Source: Georgenia sp. TF02-10
GTDB taxonomy: Bacteria; Actinomycetota; Actinomycetes; Actinomycetales; Actinomycetaceae
Length of the DNA stretch: 64,000 nucleotides
Direction of reading: 5' to 3'
Assembly: GCF_022759505.1 (NCBI RefSeq)
Contig: NZ_CP094289.1
Coordinates: 3,410,001-3,474,000 of the forward strand
The position numbers and the translations under genes were made by a program. Within the stretch, counting starts at the first letter, position 1; every line of letters starts with the position of its first letter. The notes below the pieces were generated by a model. The model made no database searches. It saw nothing but the letters and a program-made list of their open reading frames with translations, and was not told the origin of the DNA. Below, one piece after another: positions 12,195 to 20,821 of the stretch.

Positions 12195-14135
12195 CTACTC
12201 AGTTCGTAGCAGGTCCGCTGTCACGCGTACTCGCGCCGCGAGTGATGCGGCGGCGGCCGAGAGCAGCATCGCGCTGCCGATGGCGAGAAGGAGCGCCACC
12301 ATGGACGGAGCGTAGGAAGGGATCTCGGGGATTTGCTGCGGGTCGAGTGCCGCCATGGCGGGTAGGAGCAGGAATCCGGCCGGCACCGCGACGACCAGGG
12401 CTGCGAGCAGGCCGATGGCGTTCTGCAGCAGCTGGGAACGTCGGGTGAGCCGCTGTGGGACACCGAGCGCGGCGAGTCGGGCCAGGCGGGGGCGTTGTTC
12501 GCGGATCCGATCGACCGTGGCGACGCTGAACGAAGCAAGCGTGACGAACGCGGCGATCGCCAGCAGCGTCCAGATCGTCACCAGCGCTTGCTGGGTAGCA
12601 GTGAGGTCGCTGAGATCCGTCCGGGTGGTCGTCAGTCCGTGAGCGGCTCCCCAGGCCTGGAGCGCGTCTGCGGTGCTGGTTCCGCCGTCGGCGATGACGA
12701 CGGCGCCGAGGACTGTTCGGGACTGCGCGAGGCCGGCGGGGATGAAGATTGTCGGGATGGCGTTCGCGCCCCACGCTTCGCGTGTGGCGTCGTAGTCGTA
12801 TCCGAGGAAACCGGGATAGACCTCACCGGGGGCGGGCGGCATCAGGGTGTCGTGGCCGTCGACGACGGCAATCACACCATCGTCGGTCGTGGGGATCTCG
12901 GCGCTGGCGCCGTATTCGACCTCGGGTCCGCCGTCGAAGCGGACCCCGAGCAACGAGATGCCGCTCTCGTTGCAGGTCTCGGTGAGCACGACGAGAGCGG
13001 CGAGCTGGTCGCAGGTGCCGACGAAGATCTGGGGAGGTCCGACGACAAGGTCGCCAGCCCAGTTGGCTACTGCGACATCGGGGACGGTGATGACCTGCTG
13101 CACGTAGTCGAGGTTGGCGAGCTCGCTGAGGGTCGCGCTGTCGAGGTCGTCGGTGCCCATGAGCGCGACGCGCTGAGGGCCGGAGCCGACGGCGCGCGCA
13201 CCGGCTCGCACCTCTGGGGTAGCGAGGAACAGCTGGGAGAGCCCGACGGCGGCGGTCAGGAGCAGCGACATCACGCCGAAGCCGGAGGCCTGCCTCGATA
13301 CGGATGCAGGAGTGACTTGCAGCGCCCGGCCGACCAGTCGTGGTGTGATCGGGTGCTTCACCAGGACCCGGGCGAGCGCGGCGCTGAGCACGGGCGGCAC
13401 GATCAGGATCGCGACGACGGCGCACGCTCCGCCTCCGACGATCACGGTCCAGGCCGTCGTTTGCTCGACCTGGACAAGACGTACCGGATCGGCGTACATC
13501 CAGGCCAGCCACAGCAGCGGCAGCCAGGCCGGGACGAGGATCAGGCAACGCCAGGGTGAGAGCCGGCGGGCAACTGCTGTTTTCGTCGCTGGCAGCGGCT
13601 CGCGCAGGCCACGCAGCGTGGGCAGCGCTGCGCAGAGGACGCACAGCAGGACAACTCCGGCGGCGGTAGCCACCGCCACGCAGGGCGAGACGCGAAGACC
13701 GGAGCGGAACCATGCCGGGCCAAGCGCCACGAGTCGATCGCCCAGCCACGCGAGCGGGTAGAACGCCAGCCAGCCTGCCAGCGCTCCACCGATCGCGGGC
13801 CAGAGCATCTCCAGGGCGGAGACCCCGGCCGCCCTCGATGGGGACAGCCCGATCAGCCGCAGCATGGCCAGTCGTCGGTCCCGCAGGTCGGAGGTCAGCC
13901 GCGAAGTCGTCACCAGCAGACCGATCGCGGGGAACAGGCAGGCAATGATGATCACCGCGAACTGGACACGGTAGAAGGGCGCGAACGTCTCACCCTCGGG
14001 ATACATGGCGGCGGGCACCGCCTGGGCGGCCAGCCCGAGCACCACCACGAGAGCGCATCCACTCGCCGTGGCGATCCAGCGGCCAGGACCGCCAGCCAGC
14101 GCGAGGCGCCAGGACAGCCGCAGAAGCCCGGTCAT
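12195..14135 (-). CDS. FtsX-like ABC transporter permease
   Basis: A 646-residue membrane protein of the FtsX/MacB-like permease class. Membrane segments are seen at about 22-45, 55-78, 100-130, 150-180, 195-220, 228-255, 285-305, and after a large outside domain (about 310-500) at about 505-530, 560-590 and 605-635. The architecture matches actinobacterial two-component exporters that pair with one ATPase and often move peptides or antibiotics; cargo is unknown. Overlaps the ATPase gene by ATGA. Base composition is visibly less GC-rich than neighbours, supporting transfer with the cassette. Confidence 0.88.
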   Translation of the reverse strand: MTGLLRLSWRLALAGGPGRWIATASGCALVVVLGLAAQAVPAAMYPEGETFAPFYRVQFAVIIIACLFPAIGLLVTTSRLTSDLRDRRLAMLRLIGLSPSRAAGVSALEMLWPAIGGALAGWLAFYPLAWLGDRLVALGPAWFRSGLRVSPCVAVATAAGVVLLCVLCAALPTLRGLREPLPATKTAVARRLSPWRCLILVPAWLPLLWLAWMYADPVRLVQVEQTTAWTVIVGGGACAVVAILIVPPVLSAALARVLVKHPITPRLVGRALQVTPASVSRQASGFGVMSLLLTAAVGLSQLFLATPEVRAGARAVGSGPQRVALMGTDDLDSATLSELANLDYVQQVITVPDVAVANWAGDLVVGPPQIFVGTCDQLAALVVLTETCNESGISLLGVRFDGGPEVEYGASAEIPTTDDGVIAVVDGHDTLMPPAPGEVYPGFLGYDYDATREAWGANAIPTIFIPAGLAQSRTVLGAVVIADGGTSTADALQAWGAAHGLTTTRTDLSDLTATQQALVTIWTLLAIAAFVTLASFSVATVDRIREQRPRLARLAALGVPQRLTRRSQLLQNAIGLLAALVVAVPAGFLLLPAMAALDPQQIPEIPSYAPSMVALLLAIGSAMLLSAAAASLAARVRVTADLLRTE

Positions 14136-14833
14136 CGCAGGACCGCATCATCGACGTCTGCGACGACCCGGCCGTCGCGCAGCAGGATCTCGCGGTCGGC
14201 TCGGGCGGCGATCCGCAGCTCGTGCGTCACGACGACGACGGCGGCCCCAACGTCCCGCGCGGCGGCGAGCAAGGAGTCGATCACGACCTCACCGTTGCGG
14301 CTGTCGAGGGACCCGGTTGGCTCGTCGGCGAGCAGCACACGCGGTTCGTGGATCAGTGCCCGGGCGACGGCCACGCGCTGCGCCTCGCCCCCGGAGATCT
14401 CGCTGAGCCGCGCTGACGCAAGGTCGGCCAGCCCGAACCGCTCAAGCGCGGCGATGCCGCGGCTGCGAGCCTCACTGTTCGTCACGCCGAGCAGCTGCAG
14501 CGGGAGCTCGACGTTCTCGACCGCGGTGAGCTCGGGCACCAGGTCCCCGAACTGGAACACGAGGCCAAGATCGCGGAGCCGCAGCTGGGAGCGTCGACCC
14601 TCGCTCAGGTCATGGAGGCGAAGCCCTGCAAGGTGTACTTCGCCAGCATCCGGGCGCTGCAGCCCCGCAAGGATGTGCAACAGGGTGGACTTGCCCGATC
14701 CGGACGGTCCCATGATCGCGACGACCTCGCCTGCCGCCACCTCTACGTCCACGCCTTGCAGGACTGGGGTGGGTCCGTAGGCGTGCCGGATGCCGGTGGC
14801 ACGAATTGCCGGGGTCACGTCTGCTCGGGTCAT
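14132..14833 (-). CDS. ABC transporter ATP-binding protein (MacB/LolD type)
   Basis: A 233-residue ATPase. Walker A is GPSGSGKST (about residues 42-50), the Q-loop lies in LVFQFGDLVPEL, the signature is SGGEAQR, Walker B is VLLADEPTGSLDS, and the H-loop is VVVTHE. The LVPELTAVENVELP style is that of the LolD/MacB branch that powers FtsX-type permeases. It overlaps the PadR gene upstream and the permease downstream by ATGA, so padR-ATPase-permease is one coupled operon. Confidence 0.93.
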   Translation of the reverse strand: MTRADVTPAIRATGIRHAYGPTPVLQGVDVEVAAGEVVAIMGPSGSGKSTLLHILAGLQRPDAGEVHLAGLRLHDLSEGRRSQLRLRDLGLVFQFGDLVPELTAVENVELPLQLLGVTNSEARSRGIAALERFGLADLASARLSEISGGEAQRVAVARALIHEPRVLLADEPTGSLDSRNGEVVIDSLLAAARDVGAAVVVVTHELRIAARADREILLRDGRVVADVDDAVLR

Positions 14834-15402
14834 GGTGCCGAACCGCCGGCAGTGCGAGGAGTCCTTGTCGAGGCGGGGACGGCGCCGTCAACCATCGAGC
14901 GGAGCTCAGGAAGGCGACCGACAGCGGCTTCCATCCACCGCAGGTCGGCTTCCAGGTGGGCGATCTCGTAGTCGACGGCGAGGGCATCGACGACATCGGC
15001 TGCTGGCGTCTTCATGAGCTGGCGCGACCGTTGCACGAACGCCCGGCGCTGCTGGTCCAGGAGCTCCGCTGGATCGAGGTGCGCGACGAGAGCGAGGACG
15101 ACGCGGGTGAAGATGACGCCGGGTCGACCGGTCGTCGACTCGACAGGGGCGGCCAGCCACGCCTCCAGCTCACTGACGCCCCGCTCAGTGATGGCGTACA
15201 CCTTGCGGTCCGGACCGGAGCCGCGCACCACGTCTACGCCGCGGACCAGGTCGTCACGCTCAAGTCTCGCCAGGGTGGAGTAGACCTGCCCGCCCTTCAG
15301 CTCGCGATCCCCGCCAAGCAGCGAGTCGTACGACTGCTTCAACGCGAAGCCGTGCGTCGGACCGCGGTCGAGGAAGGCCAGCAAGGCCATCGGAACGCTC
15401 AT
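14830..15402 (-). CDS. PadR-family transcriptional regulator
   Basis: A 190-residue repressor-type protein. The PadR winged helix starts at once (ALLAFLDRGPTHGFALKQ, then GQVYSTLARLERDDLV) with the wing at YAITERGVSELEAWL; the C-terminal half is a helical dimerisation domain of the PadR-s/VirR type. It leads the operon with the ABC ATPase and permease; PadR proteins in such operons commonly repress the exporter until a drug or peptide binds them (family knowledge; ligand unknown). ATG at 15402 has TACAGT 6 nt upstream, predicting a leaderless mRNA. Confidence 0.9.
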   Translation of the reverse strand: MSVPMALLAFLDRGPTHGFALKQSYDSLLGGDRELKGGQVYSTLARLERDDLVRGVDVVRGSGPDRKVYAITERGVSELEAWLAAPVESTTGRPGVIFTRVVLALVAHLDPAELLDQQRRAFVQRSRQLMKTPAADVVDALAVDYEIAHLEADLRWMEAAVGRLPELRSMVDGAVPASTRTPRTAGGSAP

Positions 15403-15408
15403 GCCGGG

Positions 15409-15429
15409 ACTGTACACCCAGTATCTACA
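15409..15429 (-). promoter_or_regulatory. PadR promoter with possible operator
   Basis: TACAGT (15414-15409, minus strand) ends 6 nt before the padR ATG. TGTA (15411-15414) and TACA (15426-15429) form a short dyad with 11 nt between that overlaps this -10 box; PadR sites are often short dyads of this kind, so autoregulation is plausible. Confidence 0.4.
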
Positions 15430-15619
15430 CCGGGTTCTAACTGCGCTTGGGCCTGGGGCGGGTCTCGTGCACGCGCCCGTCGAGATCCAGGGCGCGTTGG
15501 TCGTCGCAAACCCCGAAACCGGCGGGCTGCTCGAGTCCGAGAGCATCGACAGCGCCGACAGCGGAGCCCCCGCCCGATGGATGGCGAGAGCTTCCAGTCC
15601 GTACGCTGATCCGCGCAGT

Positions 15620-15760
15620 GTCGACGCCGGGCTCCACGCCGAGAACGGCTGGCCGACGCTGGCGGCGTTCAAGCGTCGGCACGCCGCCGACCCTGAAGCG
15701 CCCGCGGCCGTCCGGCCCGGCGGCCGGCTGGAGTTCGACCAGGCGGCCCAGGTCTGTTGA
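15620..15760 (+). pseudogene. 3' fragment of the RutE-like nitroreductase gene
   Basis: Matches the last 48 codons of the intact gene at 11127-11864, ending in GRLEFDQAAQVC. It carries amino-acid changes (for example NVGH to KRRH, explained by a compensating one-base insertion and deletion) and a 3-base deletion, so it is decaying. It has no functional start: the open frame begins at 15401 in sequence unrelated to any nitroreductase. Confidence 0.88.
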
Positions 15761-16006
15761 CGGGTGTCAAGCTCGGGGCGCGGGGCCGGTGCCCGCCTTG
15801 ACGACCGGGGCCGCGGTCCGGCGCCGGTCAGCCGCCGGTGGCGGCCGGCCGGTCCGGGTCGGCCGACCACTGCGACCACGACCCGGGGTAGAGCGCCGCG
15901 GGGATGCCCACCGACGCCAGCGCCGCCACCTCGTGGGCGGCGGTGACGCCGGAGCCGCAGTAGACGGCGACCGGCGCGCCGCCGGCCGCCCCCAGCGCGG
16001 CGAACC
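15620..16006. repeat. Right direct repeat of the ABC cassette
   Basis: Partner of 11721-12086. The nitroreductase part (15620-15760) is a remnant, while the sseA part (15828-16006) belongs to the intact gene. Between the two repeats lies the padR-ABC operon with its own, AT-richer composition. Confidence 0.9.
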
Positions 16007-16739
16007 GCTCCCGCAGCTCGGCCGGGGGCCGGAAGGCCCCGGATGCCGCCAGGTTCTCCGTCGTGGGGGCGCTCACCGCGCCGGGGATGTGCCCGGCGCG
16101 CGGGTCGACCGGCTCGACCTCGCCGCGGTACCGCTCCCCCGCCCGGGCGTCCAGCAGCACCCCTGCCCAGTGGGCGACGGCGTCGGCGTCGGCGGTGGGC
16201 AGGCCCGGCCCCGCGGTGCCGGCGGCGAGCGGGAGGACCACGTCGCCGGGCGGGGGGTCCACCGGCCCGGTGTCCACCCGCTCGCCGGCTGCCCGCCAGG
16301 CGGCCAGGCCGCCGTCGAGGATCCGCACCCCGGGCAGGCCGGCCCAGCGCAGCAGCCACCAGGCCCGGGCGGCGGAGGTGCCCCCGGCGTCGTCGTAGAC
16401 GACCACGTCCTGCCCGGCCCGCACGCCCCACCGGCGGGCGGCGGCCTGCAGGTCGGCGGGCGCGGGCAGCGGGTGGCGCCCGTGCCGGGGCGAGGGCGGC
16501 CCGGCGAGCTCGCGCTCCAGGTCCACGAACACCGCCCCGGGTAGGTGGCCGGCCAGGTAGGCCGGCCGCCCGTCCGGCTCGGCGAGCGTCCACCGCACGT
16601 CCAGCAGCGCCGGTGGCGCCGGGCGGGCCAGCGCGGCGGCGAGCGCCGCCGAGGTGACGAGCACCTCGGTGCGGCGGTCGTCCCAGCCGTCCCGGTCGTT
16701 CACGTCGCGCCGGCCGTGCCGACTGTCCCGGTCGTTCAC
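15828..16739 (-). CDS. sseA: Thiosulfate/3-mercaptopyruvate sulfurtransferase
   Basis: A 303-residue tandem-rhodanese enzyme that moves sulfur from thiosulfate or 3-mercaptopyruvate to cyanide or thiol acceptors. The inactive N-terminal domain has LLDVRWTL and AYLAGHLPGAVFVDLE; the C-terminal domain has LLDARAGERYRGE, GHIPGAVSAPT and the active-site Cys in YCGSGVTA. The CGSGVT loop is more typical of mercaptopyruvate-type or mixed-specificity enzymes. The GTG at 16739 overlaps the rimI stop (GTGA); a second in-frame GTG at 16703 follows a direct repeat of the first codons. Its last 179 bases are duplicated at 11908-12086. Confidence 0.92.
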   Translation of the reverse strand: MNDRDSRHGRRDVNDRDGWDDRRTEVLVTSAALAAALARPAPPALLDVRWTLAEPDGRPAYLAGHLPGAVFVDLERELAGPPSPRHGRHPLPAPADLQAAARRWGVRAGQDVVVYDDAGGTSAARAWWLLRWAGLPGVRILDGGLAAWRAAGERVDTGPVDPPPGDVVLPLAAGTAGPGLPTADADAVAHWAGVLLDARAGERYRGEVEPVDPRAGHIPGAVSAPTTENLAASGAFRPPAELRERFAALGAAGGAPVAVYCGSGVTAAHEVAALASVGIPAALYPGSWSQWSADPDRPAATGG

Positions 16740-17212
16740 GTGGCCTCGCTCCCCACCGGGCCGGGGCCGGTCCGCAGCTGCTTGCGCATGACGACGGCGT
16801 CCTCCCGCTCGGCGACGTAGTAGTTCCGGCGGCGCCCGACCGGGACGAACCCGGCGCGGGCGTACAGGGCCTGGGCGCCGTCGTCGGAGGCCCGGACCTC
16901 GAGCAGGACGGACCGGGCGCCGGCCTCGCGGGCGGCGTCGAGGAGCGCCGCGAGCAGGTGGGTGCCGATGCCGCGGCGCCGGTGCCCGGGGGCGACGCCG
17001 ACGGTCATCACCTGCGCCTCCTCGCCGAGGGCGATGCCGGCGTAGCCGACCAGCCGGTCGCCGTCGGCCGCCGCGACGTACACGCGCCCGGGCGCGGCGA
17101 GCTCGTCGAGGTAGGTGCCGCGGGACCAGGCGCCGGGGCCGAACAGCACCGGCTCGAGCGCGAGGACCTGGTCGAGGTCGGCCCGGGTCAGCGGGCGCAG
17201 CACGACGTCCAT
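16736..17212 (-). CDS. rimI: Ribosomal protein S18-alanine N-acetyltransferase-type GNAT
   Basis: A 158-residue GNAT acetyltransferase. Motif A, which binds acetyl-CoA, is VAPGHRRRGIGTHLLAALL; motif B is LEVRASDDGAQALYARAGF followed by GRRRNYY. In tsaB-rimI order it is best called RimI, which acetylates the N-terminal Ala of S18 in E. coli, although actinobacterial homologues may act on other proteins. ATG at 17212 shares one base with the tsaB stop (TGATG), and sseA overlaps its end. Confidence 0.9.
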   Translation of the reverse strand: MDVVLRPLTRADLDQVLALEPVLFGPGAWSRGTYLDELAAPGRVYVAAADGDRLVGYAGIALGEEAQVMTVGVAPGHRRRGIGTHLLAALLDAAREAGARSVLLEVRASDDGAQALYARAGFVPVGRRRNYYVAEREDAVVMRKQLRTGPGPVGSEAT

Positions 17213-17892
17213 CAGGACGCGCGCTTGCGGGCCCCGGGGACGTGGACGTCGGGGCGGCGCAGGTACCGCGGCTCGGTGCCGAGCTCGACCTCGACGCCGC
17301 GGGACGCCTCGGCCAGCCGGGCCGGCACGATCCGGGCGAGCACCGCCGGGTCCGGACGCACCGGCAGGCCCGGGGTCGGCGGCAGCGGGTCGGGGTACAG
17401 GGTGGCGCCGGCACCGACGACGGCGGCCCCGGCCGGGACGGGCACGTCGCCCGCGGCGGCCACCGCCGGGCCGGCGAGGCGGGTGACGTCGTCGGCGCCA
17501 CGGGCGCGGTACCGGGCCCAGTAGACCTCGCGGCGGCGGGCGTCGGTGGCGACGAGGACCTCCGGATCGCCGTCGAGGGCGTCCAGGGCCTGCCGGGCGA
17601 GGAGGTCGAGCGAGCTCACGCCGTGCACCGGCAGGCCGGCACCGTGGGCCAGCGCCTGCGCGGTGACCAGCCCGACCCGCAGCCCGGTGAACGGGGCGGG
17701 ACCGGTGCCGACGGCGATCGCGTCGCAGGCCGTCACCGGGCGCCCGGCGAGCACCTCGGCGACGATCGGGGCCAGGGCCTCGGCGTGGCGACGGGGGTCG
17801 GGGCTCTCCGCGGCGCCGACGACGGAGCCGTCCGCGGTGTCCACCAGCGCGACGGCGCTGCCGGCGGAGGTGTCGATGCAGAGCAGGAGCAC
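17212..17892 (-). CDS. tsaB: tRNA t6A biosynthesis protein TsaB
   Basis: A 226-residue ASKHA-fold scaffold that dimerises with TsaD for t6A37 synthesis. It begins CIDTSAGSAVALVD and has VGTGPAPFTGLRVGLVTAQALA and VSSLDLLARQA, the TsaB hallmarks. It lacks the TsaD metal-binding HxxxH, as expected. The start is GTG at 17892; TACCCT lies 6 nt upstream, predicting a leaderless transcript starting inside the tsaE-to-sseA run. rimI overlaps its stop. Confidence 0.95.
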   Translation of the reverse strand: MLLLCIDTSAGSAVALVDTADGSVVGAAESPDPRRHAEALAPIVAEVLAGRPVTACDAIAVGTGPAPFTGLRVGLVTAQALAHGAGLPVHGVSSLDLLARQALDALDGDPEVLVATDARRREVYWARYRARGADDVTRLAGPAVAAAGDVPVPAGAAVVGAGATLYPDPLPPTPGLPVRPDPAVLARIVPARLAEASRGVEVELGTEPRYLRRPDVHVPGARKRAS

Positions 17893-17898
17893 CCGGCC

Positions 17899-17904
17899 AG
17901 GGTA
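17899..17904 (-). promoter_or_regulatory. Predicted leaderless -10 box of tsaB
   Basis: TACCCT on the minus strand, 6 nt before the GTG of tsaB, in the 69-bp gap after the membrane-protein gene. Confidence 0.4.
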
Positions 17905-17961
17905 GTGCGCCGGGCCGGGCCGCCGCCGGGCCGCCCTCGACCTGGGTCGGTGCGGGCGGGG

Positions 17962-18981
17962 TCAGCCGCGCTCGCGGGGCTGGCGCGGGGACGCCGCGCC
18001 GGCCGGTCCGCGGCGTCCGTCCCGGCGCGGCGCCCCGCGGGCCGGCACGTCGTCGTGGGGCCGGCTGGGTGTGTCCCGGGCGGACCGGTCCGCGGCCTCC
18101 CGGCGGCGCGGCCTGTCCCGGGCGGACCGGTCCGCGGCCTCCCGGCGGCGCGGCGTGCCCCGGGCCGGCCCGTCCCCGCCCGCCGGTCGGCGCAGCCACA
18201 CGATGAGCCCGGCCCAGACGAGGAGGACCAGGAGCACGACCCCGACCACGACCACCGGGGACCAGCTGCGCTCCGGCTCGGCGGCAGGGGCGGCCTGGCC
18301 GGGCTCGGCGCCGTCGGCCCCGGCGTACCGCGCGACGACGAAGGGCTGGTAGACGTCCACCGGTGCGGGACCGGCGAGGACCTCCCGGGCGGCCTCGTCC
18401 AGCGGGCGCACCTCGCCCTCGGCCACGCTGAACCAGCCGTCGAGCGGGTCGTCGTGGACGAAGGGGACGTCCGCGGGCAGGTCCGCCAGGGCGCCGGCGA
18501 GGTCGGCGTCGGTGAGGACCTCCTCGAGCCCGGCCTGGCCGCCGTCGAGCTGGGCGAGGACGACGGCGCGCGCACCGCCGTCGGTCAGGAGCGGCGCGGC
18601 CCACCGGTCCACAGCCACCGTTGCCGGCTCCGGGTTGCCCCCGCCGAGGAAGGCCGCGGACCAGGTGTGCACCGGGCGGACCAGCCCGAGCCGGAGGCTG
18701 TCGCGCTCCTGGCCCAGGTCGGTCGTCGCGGCGCTGGCGGCGGCCAGGGCCCCGTCCCGGAACCAGGCGGCGACCTGCTCGGGCACGCCCGGGACGACCG
18801 GCGGGGCGGGCGCCGCGTCGTCGGTGTCGGCGAGCGCCGGCGCCGGCCAGGCCGCGGTCAGCAGCATCAGCAGCCCGGATAGCACCCAGGCCGGCCAGCG
18901 GACCGGGCCGCGGCTGGTCGGCCGCCGGCCGCGGCCCGGCGCCGTCGCCATCGCCATCGCCGTCGTCCGGGCCTGCCTCAC
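17962..18981 (-). CDS. Secreted, membrane-anchored protein of unknown function
   Basis: A 339-residue protein I do not recognise. An N-terminal signal sequence is visible (basic start, hydrophobic WPAWVLSGLLMLLTAAWP, then ALADT). A roughly 200-residue outside domain with Trp/Gly-rich and acidic patches follows (VAAWFRDGALAAA; VVLAQLDGGQAGLEEVLTDA). One strong membrane segment lies at about 255-280, then a basic Arg/Asp/Pro-rich cytoplasmic tail with a 14-residue repeat (REAADRSARD twice). GTG at 18981 overlaps the tsaE stop (GTGA), so it is coupled to a t6A gene although nothing suggests a role in that pathway. Confidence 0.7.
   Translation of the reverse strand: MRQARTTAMAMATAPGRGRRPTSRGPVRWPAWVLSGLLMLLTAAWPAPALADTDDAAPAPPVVPGVPEQVAAWFRDGALAAASAATTDLGQERDSLRLGLVRPVHTWSAAFLGGGNPEPATVAVDRWAAPLLTDGGARAVVLAQLDGGQAGLEEVLTDADLAGALADLPADVPFVHDDPLDGWFSVAEGEVRPLDEAAREVLAGPAPVDVYQPFVVARYAGADGAEPGQAAPAAEPERSWSPVVVVGVVLLVLLVWAGLIVWLRRPAGGDGPARGTPRRREAADRSARDRPRRREAADRSARDTPSRPHDDVPARGAPRRDGRRGPAGAASPRQPRERG
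18073..18154. repeat. Two 40-bp direct repeats in the membrane-protein tail
   Basis: Units 18073-18112 and 18115-18154 are identical over 40 bp with a period of 42 bp, keeping frame and adding 14 residues. A recent in-frame expansion by slippage is likely. Confidence 0.9.
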
Positions 18982-19490
18982 GCCGGCTGCCCGGCGAGCG
19001 CCGCCAGGTCCACCCCGGCCCACCGCTCCCCTACCCCGCGCAGGCGGACCTCGCGGGGGGCGGGGGCGGCGAGCTCGTCGGGGGAGGCGGCGGTGCCGCC
19101 GCGGGGCCGGTAGATCTCGACCTCCAGCCGGTCGACGGCGAGCGGCTCGACCTTGCCCTCGCCCCACTCCACGACGGTGACCGACTCCGCCAGGGAGGTG
19201 TCCAGGTCGAGGGCGTCGACCTCCTCCAGGGAGGCGAGGCGGTAGGCGTCGACGTGCACCAGGTCCGGGCCGGCGCCCAGGGCGGGGTGGACCCGGGCGA
19301 TGATGAAGGTAGGAGAGGCCACCTGCCCGCGCACCCCGAGGCCGGCGCCGATGCCCTGGGTCAGGGTCGTCTTCCCGGCCCCGAGGTCGCCGGTGAGCAG
19401 GACCAGGTCGCCGGCGCGCAGCAGCCCGGCCAGCCGCTGGCCGAGCGCCCGGGTCGCGGCGGCGTCGGGGACCGTCAGCGTCACCGTCAT
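18978..19490 (-). CDS. tsaE: tRNA t6A biosynthesis ATPase TsaE
   Basis: A 170-residue P-loop ATPase needed to recycle the TsaBD complex. Walker A is GDLGAGKTTLTQGIG (about residues 35-49), followed by the TsaE signature VASPTFIIARVH and the Walker B-like HVDAYRL; VVEWGEG near residue 118 is also typical. The last 40 residues are a longer variable end than usual. ATG at 19490 overlaps the alr stop (ATGA). Confidence 0.95.
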   Translation of the reverse strand: MTVTLTVPDAAATRALGQRLAGLLRAGDLVLLTGDLGAGKTTLTQGIGAGLGVRGQVASPTFIIARVHPALGAGPDLVHVDAYRLASLEEVDALDLDTSLAESVTVVEWGEGKVEPLAVDRLEVEIYRPRGGTAASPDELAAPAPREVRLRGVGERWAGVDLAALAGQPA

Positions 19491-20821
19491 GGCTGCTCCG
19501 CCCGCCCGTCGTCCGGCCCGGCCCCGCGGTACTCCCGGGGCACCCGGGCCCCGAGCCGGGTGACGATCTCGTAGCTGATCGTGCCGCAGACCCGGGCCCA
19601 GTCCTCCGCCGTCGGCTCCCCGGCGGCGCCGTCGCCGAACAGGACCGCGGTGTCCCCGGCCCGGACCGCGGCGCTCTCCGGGCCGAGGTCGACGACCACC
19701 TGGTCCATGCAGACCCGGCCGGCGACGTGGTAGCGGCGGCCGGCCACCTGCAGCGGCCCGGCGCCGGAGGCGGCCCGCGGGACGCCGTCGGCGTAGCCGA
19801 GCGGGACGACGCCGAGGTGGGTGTCGGTGGTGGTGCGCGCGGTGTGGCCGTAGGACAGCGGCGTGCCGGCCGGGGCGGGCTTGGTCAGCGCCAGCCGGGC
19901 CTCCAGCCGCATGGCCGGGCGCAGGCCGAGGGCGGCGGCGTCGGCGACGTCCGGGGCGGGGGTCAGGCCGTAGACGGCGATCCCCGGGCGGACCAGGTCG
20001 AAGTGGGTGCCCGGGTGGAAGAGGGTGCCGGCGGAGGCGGCGAGGTGGCGCACCTGGGGGTGCAGGCCGGCCGCCTCGACCCGGGCGAGGGCCTCGCCGA
20101 ACGCCGCGACCTGGGCCGCGGTGGCCGGGTTGTCCACCTCGTCGGCGCAGGCGAGGTGGGACCAGACCCCGACGACCTCCACCGTGCCGGCCGCTGCGGC
20201 CGCGCCGGCGGCGGCGAGCAGGTCGGCCAGCGCCTCCGGGCGGGCGCCGCCCCGGCCCATCCCGGTGTCGACCTTCAGGTGCACCCGGGCCGTGCGGCCG
20301 GTGGCGCGGGCGGCCCGGTCGATCTCGGCCACCGCCCACGGCGCCGACGCGGAGAGGTCCAGGTCGGCCTCCAGGGCCAGGTGCAGCGGGGCGCCCGGGG
20401 CGTAGAGCCAGGTCAGGATGCGCGGCCGGGGGGCGCCTGGCTGGGCGGCCAGGCCGGCACGCAGGGTCAGGGCCTCGGCGAGCTGGGCGACGCCGAGCCA
20501 GGTCGCCCCGCCGGCGAGCGCGGCGCGGGCGGTCGGGAGCAGGCCGTGGCCGTAGCCGTCGGCCTTCACCACGGCCATGACCGCGGCGGTCGGCGCGGCC
20601 GCCCGGAGCACCTGCACGTTGTGCGCGATGGCGCCCAGGTCCACGAAGGCGCGGGCCGGGTGGGCGGCGCGGCCGTCGTCGGCGTCGGGGCCGGCGTCGG
20701 CGGCAGCCAGACCGTTCGCCCCCGGCACGGGGACCGGTGCCCCGGGGGCACCAGAAGCACCGGGCGGGGGCTGCACGGCGCTGCCCGCGGGGGCGGGCGT
20801 CGGGCGGGAGGTCACGGCCAT
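19487..20821 (-). CDS. alr: Alanine racemase
   Basis: A 444-residue PLP enzyme giving D-alanine for peptidoglycan. The PLP Lys lies in VVKADGYGHG (about residue 86); PLP-barrel motifs LKVDTGMGRGG, RPGIAVYG and the C-terminal catalytic Tyr region VPLGYADGVPR and VCMDQVVVDLG follow. The first 55 residues are a Pro/Ala/Gly-rich extension before the core (ARAFVDLGAIAHNV), so translation might start later, but no better start is seen. ATG at 20821 shares a base with the nnr stop (TGATG). Confidence 0.95.
   Translation of the reverse strand: MAVTSRPTPAPAGSAVQPPPGASGAPGAPVPVPGANGLAAADAGPDADDGRAAHPARAFVDLGAIAHNVQVLRAAAPTAAVMAVVKADGYGHGLLPTARAALAGGATWLGVAQLAEALTLRAGLAAQPGAPRPRILTWLYAPGAPLHLALEADLDLSASAPWAVAEIDRAARATGRTARVHLKVDTGMGRGGARPEALADLLAAAGAAAAAGTVEVVGVWSHLACADEVDNPATAAQVAAFGEALARVEAAGLHPQVRHLAASAGTLFHPGTHFDLVRPGIAVYGLTPAPDVADAAALGLRPAMRLEARLALTKPAPAGTPLSYGHTARTTTDTHLGVVPLGYADGVPRAASGAGPLQVAGRRYHVAGRVCMDQVVVDLGPESAAVRAGDTAVLFGDGAAGEPTAEDWARVCGTISYEIVTRLGARVPREYRGAGPDDGRAEQP

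Noticed and set aside
15401-15760. A 119-codon frame containing the nitroreductase fragment, as a gene of its own
   Set aside because: Only the last 47 codons resemble a protein and they are a truncated copy; the start lies across the padR promoter.
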